NCBI GenBank assembly: GCA_030704615.1
Contig: CM060734.1
Location: 28,102,042-28,166,041, forward strand
DNA: 64,000 nt
Origin: Takakia lepidozioides
Taxonomy: Eukaryota; Streptophyta; Takakiopsida; Takakiales; Takakiaceae
Direction: 5' to 3'
Below, in pieces: positions 56,796 to 64,000 of this stretch (position 1 is the first letter of the stretch; every line of letters begins with the position of its first letter). The notes under the pieces were generated by a model that worked only from the letters and a program-made list of their open reading frames with translations, had not been told where the DNA came from and made no database searches. The translations under genes were made by a program, and so were the position numbers.

Positions 56796-58562
56796 ATGGC
56801 TCCGAATTCCTACGCTATAGTTTGCTGTCCTCCGCAACTTGGGAGAGCCTGGATCCCAAACGAGGGAGGACTTTGCAGAGTGACTGAAACTTACCTTTGT
56901 TCCAAATTCAAGCTCAAACCGGGCACAGTTTATTTGGAAGAAGAAAGGAAGGATGTTCCTGGACAGGTTGACGAGACCATTGTCGTGCTAGGTAACGACG
57001 GAGGTTGCGGAATCGAATGGCACGTTCCCCCGTCAGACACCATCCTGTACCGAGCTGTGGGAATGCCCATTCCCTTTCCGAATCAGTCGCTGCCCACACC
57101 ATCCACAAAGGAGTCCGGAAAACCGAGAGGCGGCCACTGCCAACAGAGAGGTATGCAACGATAATCATTCCCGACCTGGACCGTCAAGACCCTCCATAGC
57201 TTCTCGTGTGGACGTATTCGACATTTCCGACGAGGAAGATGATTGCATTGAGGTACCCATGTCCTCCACACGGTCGTTCAAATCCGGCATGGACGTCTCT
57301 GTCGGTGCTACGCATGTGCCCTCGAGCATAACTCCAACCCGGTCCATTGTGCAGCTCCTACGACAACATCACCTCGATGGTTCTCGCTCCGAGCTGGCTG
57401 CTCTCGACTATGCCAAATTCCAGTCAGAAAGGTAACGTTTGCCTCCCGAAGTCGATGGCAATGTCATCTTCGAGTTTCCACCTGTTTCTTCGTCAAAGAA
57501 AGCCTCCGGGATGTTAACAGACATGGATCGAAAGCATGACGGACACCCCTGGTGTGTGACGAAGACCAGTAGCACGAAAATTGCTGATGGTTCGTGTACG
57601 ATATGTCCTCTGTGCGGGGAAGCTGAGGTGCCTCAATCCCACCTGCTTCCACTTTCTCTCCAAAGGAGGGCGGAGAAACGAGACGGATTGGACTGGCACA
57701 ACGCATCATCCATTCATTGTCTCCAGCCAAGCTCCTGCGGGTTCTTTCAAGTGTGCACATTGCAAAGAACCACCGACGTGCATGTCCATGTGCAGAGCCA
57801 AGCAATATTACGTAATCCATTTGCTCCCGGACTTGACTAGAGCTTGCATACACGTTGGGGTCCACTGCCACCCCTTGGCGAGAGGCAACATGCGTGAGGC
57901 TGTGCAGGAAGCACACGACATCATAAAAGAGGAGGTGAAATTGAGCCCCGGAGCCAGACCAAAGCAGATTCAGCTGAAGGCAGCCCACAAGATTGCTCTT
58001 GGCAAAATCATGTCTGAAGATGGTTCCGACCGAGAGCCCTTGACCGAAGACGAGATGCGTGACCTCTTGGAGTCCGTCTCGCACGTTTGTAGTCCGAATG
58101 TGCGGAATCACATCGTATCTTGCAAGCAGGAGTTCGGCAGGGGGTCGGACATGTACTCAATCCTGGAGGTGAAACGAATGACTGGATATGACTACATCCA
58201 AGGTAGCAGGTTTCCAGGGCAAGGCAGCGAATCCGATCGTTGTTACATTTTCAAAATGTCGACGTGTGGGCCTGGGAGTGGAGTCGACTTGGTCACTCGC
58301 ATGACAACTGGAAACTTGTCGAATGCTTGGTGATGTTTGATCACATCAAGCGAATTACAAACCATCATGACTATGGGTGCGCATGTTTATGACTATCACT
58401 CCAAGAGCTCATGACGATTGCAATCTGCGAGATGAAAGGAGGACACACAGTCCATGCATCTGTGGGAGGGCATAACGAGCAGATGGCAAGGGCGGGATTG
58501 CCAGAGCCCAATTTCAGGATTCATGGCAGACACGCTGGGGAGGTTGCGGCGTGTGTACGAGG
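56796..58562 (+). pseudogene. Mutator-like (MULE) transposase gene, 3'-truncated copy
   Basis: It starts MAPNSYAIVCCPP and shares all N-terminal blocks with the 59.4-62.9 kb gene: LKPG.V.LEEERKD, VPPSD.ILYRAV, SELAALDYAKF, a Cys-rich zinc region (FKCAHCKEPPTCMSMC, LTRACIHVG.HCH), RGSDMYSILEVKR, GYDYIQGSRFPGQG, STCGPGSGVDLV and FDHIKRITN. After TIAICEMK it reaches FMADTLGRLRRVYE (the second catalytic region, with NAQANW lost) and stops at 58,562, where CATGAGC repeats begin. There are several small frameshifts. It is missing the rest of the DDE domain and the SWIM finger. Confidence 0.7.
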
Positions 58563-58800
58563 TTTGCTATTTCATGAGCATGAGCGGCATGAGCGGCATG
58601 AGCGGCATGAGCAGAGTAGTAACACAATCGGTTTTCATGAGCAGAAGTACAAATTTCGAAAATAAAAAAACAATAAAAAACAATAATTTAATGCAATGTG
58701 TCAGAAAAAACAAATATATTATTCGGCCCCTTGAAGGGAAAATTGCACTTTTTGACAGTTGTGCTCATGATATTTCGTCTTCCGCTCATGCCAATTCCCA
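58563..58800. other. AT-rich segment flanked by CATGAGC motifs
   Basis: It begins GCTATTTCATGAGC(ATGAGCGGC)n, with further CATGAGC near 58,635, and ends with inverted CTCATGATATTTCG and GCTCATGCC at 58,765-58,795. The interior is A/T-rich. It may be a small inverted-repeat element that truncated the MULE. The same start occurs at 46,062. Confidence 0.4.
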
Positions 58801-58804
58801 GCGA

Positions 58805-59205
58805 CATGTGCAAATATGGCGCCGAATTTCGCGGTAATAGGGTCCGTAACCTGAAAAAACGGCGACGTATTTCGCGGCAATAGGTCTCTCTGGCGAAAAA
58901 TGGTGCCGAATTCCGCGGCTATAGGTCCCCTCATGACAGGTAATTCGGCGCCATTTTTCAGTGCATGTTCGGACTTAGCCAGTTTTCGGCCCAAAAAAGA
59001 GAAATTCGGCCATTTTTTCCAGACAATTGCCTTAGCCACATTTTTCCAGACAGGTACCAGTGCATGTTGGGACTTAGCCAGTTTTCGGCCCCAAAAAGAG
59101 AAATTCGGCGCCATTTTCCCAAACACAGTACCAGTGCATGTTGGGACTTAGCGAGTTTTCGGCCCCAAAAAGAGAAATTCGGCGCCATTTTTCCAGAAAT
59201 GGCCC
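58805..59205. repeat. Palindrome array 3, degenerate, with 73-bp tandem unit
   Basis: The left part has GGCGCCGAATTTCGCGG-type half palindromes (58,818, 58,860, 58,899) and the right part has the opposite half, AATTCGGCGCCATTTTTCC (58,948, 59,105, 59,178). The right part is a tandem unit of about 73 bp (CAGTGCATGTTGGGACTTAG through GAGAAATTCGGCGCC). The arms match the 63-kb array, not the 55-kb array. Confidence 0.7.
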
Positions 59206-59352
59206 CACAACTGCTTCTGTTGGATCTCAGTTTGAATGGAATATTGCCTCATTCCAGGAGTTTTGGGGTGCATTTCATTACACTGCAAAAAAAAAGTCTG
59301 ATACAGCAAAATGCATTTGAAAATATCCATATGGAGGATTCCGTTTGCCCCA

Positions 59353-62300
59353 TCAATGATTTCTGGAATCCCTAAGGAGGAGTTTGTGCAGCTCGTTCAC
59401 GCTCAACGCCGGTGCATGAATAAAGTCATCAATAGTCACGTTCATCCTCAACCTCTTCAGGTAAATGTAATACAGATGCTTGCACGGATAATACTTCGAA
59501 CCCTTCTTTGCTTCCATCAACGAGAAGTCCGTACAGTTGCAAGTCGGCTCCACTCCAATCGTAATTGTGTATACATCGTCGCGTACAGCCGAGCCGGCCG
59601 TTGCCATCCGATACACACGCCCAAGGCCGGGTGGGGTACGTCCACGGAGCTCTGAATAGTGCAAGCCATCCCAAGAGCATTGGCAATCCGAGTCTCATTC
59701 AACTTGTTGGGAGGGTGTCGTCTCTTCACTCTTCCGAATCGCATTGTGGGATGTGCAGAATTGTCCAATCCGTCTCTACTGGACCGAGCAGTCTGCAATG
59801 GCTGGGTCTGAGGAACCGGAAATGCGTGGGCCGGGATGTCTGTGCGTTGCACCATTCGAAATCCTGCTGCAGATAGAGCATCCGCCTCATTCTGAGAGAG
59901 GCTGCAACCCGGTGCAACAGGCCAGACGCCCGGAGGCTCCGGCATTCCCTGAATCCCGTACTTGGGCTTGCCAAATACACAGGTCATTATGTCGTGCCTA
60001 CAGAACCAAAATGTCTGCGTTGTGGCGTGAGCAAATGTGGGAGTCAAAAAATCTGCCGCTGAAACAAGGTGCAGGTACAGCACCGTGTGGGTTCCTCCGA
60101 ATCATCTCACCACAGCGTGCTCTCGTATCCACCCGGATGGCGCAACACTTCCTCGAAATGCCGGCAATGTCCTCGCAATTCTCCACTGTGACTCCGACAC
60201 TCTTGTCTCCACAATGGAATGTTGTATTGCTTTACTACAGATGGCTCGTTATGTTGCCGGGCACGCCGCCTGTGCTCAAAGGAGATGGCGATCTTGAACG
60301 TGCAGGACTTCCGGTGCTCGACGAGACCTCCTCGGACAACATCACCGGACCACGAGGAGCGTGCGAATATTCTTGTCAGCTCGCCATGAATCCTCTTCTC
60401 CGCCAGGTGCCTCGTCAAGTCTTCGTCTCACTGGACGGTATGAACATCTCCTTCCAAATGTTGGCCTCTTCGCAGCAATGGCGTGTCCCGAAGGCCCTCT
60501 CGCAAGCCGCCGCCCACTTCCGAGGATTCTTCGATCTGGAGGCAGTCCGCATCAGCATTTCCTGCCTGTCCGGCCCCAAGCCCCACTGTTTCCCTTTCAA
60601 GAACTCGTTGTACCTGCATTGCTGCATATATTGACCTCACAATGTCCTCCGTTGTGGCAGTGAGGATGTCCACCAGATGCGCCGCAGAGGAGGCACGCCA
60701 GGAAGAGTGCACTGATTCGGCCATGTTGTCGTGGGCATGTCGGTGTCGGAGTCGAGACACATTTCCTGCACAAGCACATGTTGAGGTTACAAGCAAGTTA
60801 CAAATATGGCCAAGAATAATATCCAACGGGACGCGAATTCGTGCAACTCACCTCCCGCATATAGTCGCCGAACTGGAGGAAACGATAATGCCACCATGCT
60901 AGCCAACTGACCATTGCTCCTTCGTCTGATTTCCTTACAGCACCTGACGATGTCCACCAAGCCCGTATGCATGCAAACTGTGTCTCTGCATCATCCAAGG
61001 TGGGAGCGCGCTTCCACGCAAGGCACATGGAACGGTGCTCCTCTCTGAAATCTGGCGCCACGAGCCTGGTTGTGTACTGCGAAAGGCTCTGCAGAAAATG
61101 GAACCCACAAGATCTCTCCTTGCCTTCCATGGGAACATTGGGGTCTTGCCCGTACACCCTTCGGATGGCAGCCCAATTTGCTTGTGCGTTGTCCGCCATG
61201 AAACCACGGAAATTGGGAGGGGGCAATCCCGCCTGGCCATCTGTTCGTTTATTCCCTGCCAAAGAAGCATCTCCGATTGTGTGTCCTCTCCTTTCATCTC
61301 ACAAATAGCAATTGTCATTAGCATCCTGCAGTGGGTGTCGTAGACATGTGCACCCATTGTCACCCACTGGTGATTTGTAATTCGCTTGATATGGTCGAAC
61401 ATGACCCAACTGTTTGACAAGTTCCCACTCGTCATCCTGTCGACCAGTTCGACGCCACTGCCAGGTCCACACGTGGACATTTTGAATACGAAACAACGAT
61501 CTGCCTCAGTCCCTTGTCCTGGAAACCTACTTCCATGAATGTAGTCATATCCACATCGTCGCTTCACCTCCAGAATGGAGTGCATATCCGAGCCACGCCC
61601 AATTTTTGTTTGCATGAGACAATGTGGTTTCGGACATTCGGTGAACATACGTGGGACACCGACTCCAGCAATGCCTCCATTTCCTTCTCGTCGAGAGGAA
61701 CTCTATCGGAGCCGTCTTCCGACATAATTCTGGCCAATGCCATCTTATGGGCGGGAGCTGTATCTGTTTGGGTTTGGCACCCGGTCTCAACTTAACCTCC
61801 TCCTGAACGAGCTGCTGCTTCGTGGGCAGCCTCCCGCGAGTTCCCCCTCGCCAATTTGTGACAATGGGAACCAACGTGTATGCAAGCTCGGGTGAGGTCA
61901 GGGAAACGGTGCAACACATAGAACTTGGCATTACAAACAGACATGCAGTGTGGTGGTTCTTTGCAATGCGCACACTTAAATGTGGAGTTCGGAACCTTCT
62001 CCTGAGCTCGAAATGGTTGGTGAGCTGTGCCTGTCCAATCGGTCTCGTTCCTGTGACCTCTGGATTTAAAGTGGAAGCAAGTTGGGGAGAAACACCGCAA
62101 CGCGCCCGCACAAACAACGTAGCGCACCCGCACACCATCAAGCTTCATGCTGGTGGTTTTGGTAACGCACCAAGGATGACCGTCATGTTTTCTATCCATA
62201 TCTGTCAACATTCCGGACGCCCTCGAGTAGTCCGCCCGAGGAGGGAACTCAAAGAAGATATTACCGTCGACGTCGGCGGGAAGGCATGTAACCGATTTAA

Positions 62301-62923
62301 TTGCGAACTTGCTGTAGTCCAGCCCGGCCAGCTCCGACCGGTGTCCCTCCAGGTGAAGCCCTCGCAGAATTTCTAGAATAGATCGAACTGCGGTGCTCGT
62401 GCTGGGAATATGACTCCCTCCTCCACTGACGTCCATTGAGGACTTGCCTGATCTCCAGGACGACCTCGGAACTTCCATGACCTCGTCTGAGTCGGACAGG
62501 TTGTGAACAACCCGGTTCTCGGTCGTCTTCATGGATGGGTTCGGCTCTGGATTTACTTCGTTGCGGACTTCTCTCTTTGAGGTACCCACTCTCTGATTCG
62601 CGGATTGTTTCGTGGAAGGCGCCAGGATAGACGGTGCATTTGGCGGGCAAATGAGTCCCCAACAGCCCTGTATATGACGCTGTCCGATGGTGGAACTCGC
62701 CATTCCCTGCCATCGCCGAAATCATCGTGGAGCACAACAATACTCTCGACAACAAGGCCGTTGAGTCCTTCCTTTCCTCCTCCAAAAAAACCGACCCCGG
62801 TTTCAGGTGGTATCGAACGCACAGATATTTCTCCATCACCCGGCAGGTGTCCCCTCTGCACGGAAATGAAGCTCTATGCTCGTGAGGAGGGCAGTACACT
62901 GTAGCGCTCGGGTTTTCCGCCAT
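59353..62923 (-). CDS. Mutator-like (MULE) transposase with SWIM zinc finger, multi-exon
   Basis: It starts MAENPSATVYCPP (62,923). Blocks: LKPGSVFLEEERKD; an acidic/Ser linker; a Cys-rich zinc region at about 62,155-61,850 (CFSPTCFHFKSRGHRNETDW, CAHCKEPPHCMSVC, RACIHVGSHCH); RGSDMHSILEVKR; GYDYIHGSRFPGQG; GAHVYDTHCRMLMTIAICEMK (first catalytic Asp region, about 61,350-61,290); FRGFMADNAQANWAAIRR (second Asp, about 61,205-61,155); CGFHFLQSLS; then exons around 60,853, 60,620-60,770, 60,110-60,420 and 59,517-60,083. It ends in a SWIM finger, CNCTDF...PCKHLYYIYL (59,541-59,476). DDE followed by SWIM is the MULE/FAR1-type layout. The catalytic Glu is not assigned. Single-base shifts occur (e.g. 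about 61,235). Confidence 0.72.
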
Positions 62924-63085
62924 GGGAGATGTGCACACAAGACTGCCAGGATGGCGTGCGGGGAAGCTCCCTGGTAGAAGGGGGGGTGCAGCGATGGGAA
63001 TGAATGCGATGCCGATTTGTCCGAGCGACGAAGCCTGATCCAAATCCAGGGAGCCAACTATCTCAAAAATCCACAGTCAGAGTGT
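62924..63085. promoter_or_regulatory. 5' region of the minus-strand MULE
   Basis: This is a short stretch between the first recognised Met and palindrome array 4. An upstream in-frame Met at 63,043 is possible. The array lies within about 170 bp of the start codon, the same arrangement as for the plus-strand MULE. Confidence 0.35.
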
Positions 63086-63089
63086 TAAT

Positions 63090-63960
63090 GAACCTTGTCT
63101 CCGGAATGCGGCCCCTGGTCTTTGCGCAATAACTGCCAACGGTATGCAGTCAGAAAGTGGGGGGCCGTCCGGATGATGACGGCTGAAGGGGAGAAGCCGG
63201 CACCGTGCCGTCACATTACTACCCCCGAATGGAAATTCGGCACCCAATATCCAACAGAGGAAGCCCGGATGAAGTCGCCTCGGGGCAGAGGCCGTGTGCG
63301 ACAGAGAAATCCCCTGGATGGAGATTCGGCGCCGAATTTCCATCCCCCCCAAAGGGAGTCGTGTCGGGGGGTCAGGCCGAAAACTGGACGGCATAAAAAC
63401 ATCCCCAGATGGAAAAACGGCGCCGAATTTCCATCCGGGGCGGTTCGGATGCAGTCGGGGAGGGGGAGTGGCCTGCACTTGGCCGTCACATTTCAACCCC
63501 CGGACGGAAATTCGGCACCGAATATCGAACAGGGGACGCCCGGATGAAGTCGCCTCGGGCGCAGAGGCCGGCGAGTGTGCGACAGAGAACATCCCCTGGA
63601 CGGAGATTCGGCGCCGAATTTCCATCCGGGCCCCCCAAAGGAAGTCTTGTCGGGGGGTCAGACCGAAAACTGGCCGACATAAAAACCTCCACAGATGGGA
63701 AAACGGCGCCGAATTTCAATTCGGGGCCGTTCCAATGCAGTCGGGGAGGGGAGAGGTCGGCACCTGGCCGTCATATTTCAACCCCCGGGACGGAAATTCG
63801 GCACCGAATATTCTCCGACAGAGACCATCCCCGGATGGAAATTCGGCGCCGAATTTCCAAGCGGCCGCCGGCCCCAGGCGCAGACTTTTGCCCACTGCCC
63901 TGGCCCCGGAAATTCGGCAAAATGGATGGAGATTCGGCGCCGAATTTCCATCCTGCAGGT
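63090..63960. repeat. Palindrome array 4 (ATTCGG/CCGAAT type, about 285-bp higher-order unit)
   Basis: Half-site GGAAATTCGG, centre CG or CA, then the reverse complement, near 63,236, 63,333, 63,420, 63,508, 63,612, 63,708, 63,795, 63,847 and 63,938. Three palindromes with distinct spacers (GGCCGTCACATTTCAACCCC; CCGAAAACTGG; GATGCAGTCGGGG) form a unit of about 285 bp repeated about three times to the window edge. It is an analogue of array 2 with different arms and spacers. Confidence 0.88.
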
Positions 63961-64000
63961 AATTCGAATCCCGGCGCCGTTCATTTCCATGGTAAAATGG

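Overview
The window is nuclear DNA of a eukaryote, most likely a streptophyte green alga of the charophyte type (Chara-like). The support is a spliced SEN1/MAA3-type helicase gene with GT-AG introns and microexons, plant-style Ty3/gypsy and Mutator-like elements, tRNA-derived SINEs, and a retroelement-borne DNMT3-like cytosine methyltransferase, a cargo I know of from charophyte and dinoflagellate retrotransposons. The organism is inferred from content, not proven. Almost everything except the first 7 kb is mobile or repetitive DNA.

Layout. 1-7.25 kb: minus-strand SEN1/senataxin-like helicase, cut by the left edge. 7.3-11.7 kb: degenerate tandem repeats and tRNA-derived SINE copies, no convincing gene. 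11.7-24 kb: two adjacent minus-strand copies (A, B) of a Ty3/gypsy family with the order gag, protease, DNA methyltransferase, reverse transcriptase, RNase H, integrase, PHD finger. 24.7-29.8 kb: pieces of a second gypsy family in both orientations, plus a coiled-coil ORF1-like reading frame. 29.8-46.05 kb: copy C of the methyltransferase/PHD element. It is split inside its methyltransferase by a complete plus-strand chromovirus (34,932-41,889; 5-bp target duplication TGCCT; Met-tRNA primer site; chromodomain). 46.5-48.1 kb: two related reading frames in inverted, divergent order. 48.4-64 kb: a region dominated by perfect palindromes of about 22 bp (more than 50 copies), two oppositely oriented Mutator-like (MULE) transposase genes, and a multi-exon minus-strand gene with a ParB-like DGNHRL domain followed by beta-class amino-methyltransferase motifs.

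How the parts work together (inference). The A/B/C family carries a DNA-methylation writer and a histone-tail reader in one polyprotein, which suggests epigenetic self-marking or targeted integration. In the right half, the ParB-like/methyltransferase gene and a MULE transposase gene diverge from one palindromic array, and a diverged form of the array sits upstream of a second MULE. The palindromes may be terminal or subterminal repeats of these transposons, or binding or methylation sites of the ParB-like protein.

Caveat: the two LTRs of the young chromovirus differ mostly by single-base indels in homopolymer runs, so many frameshifts here may be sequencing or assembly errors, not decay.
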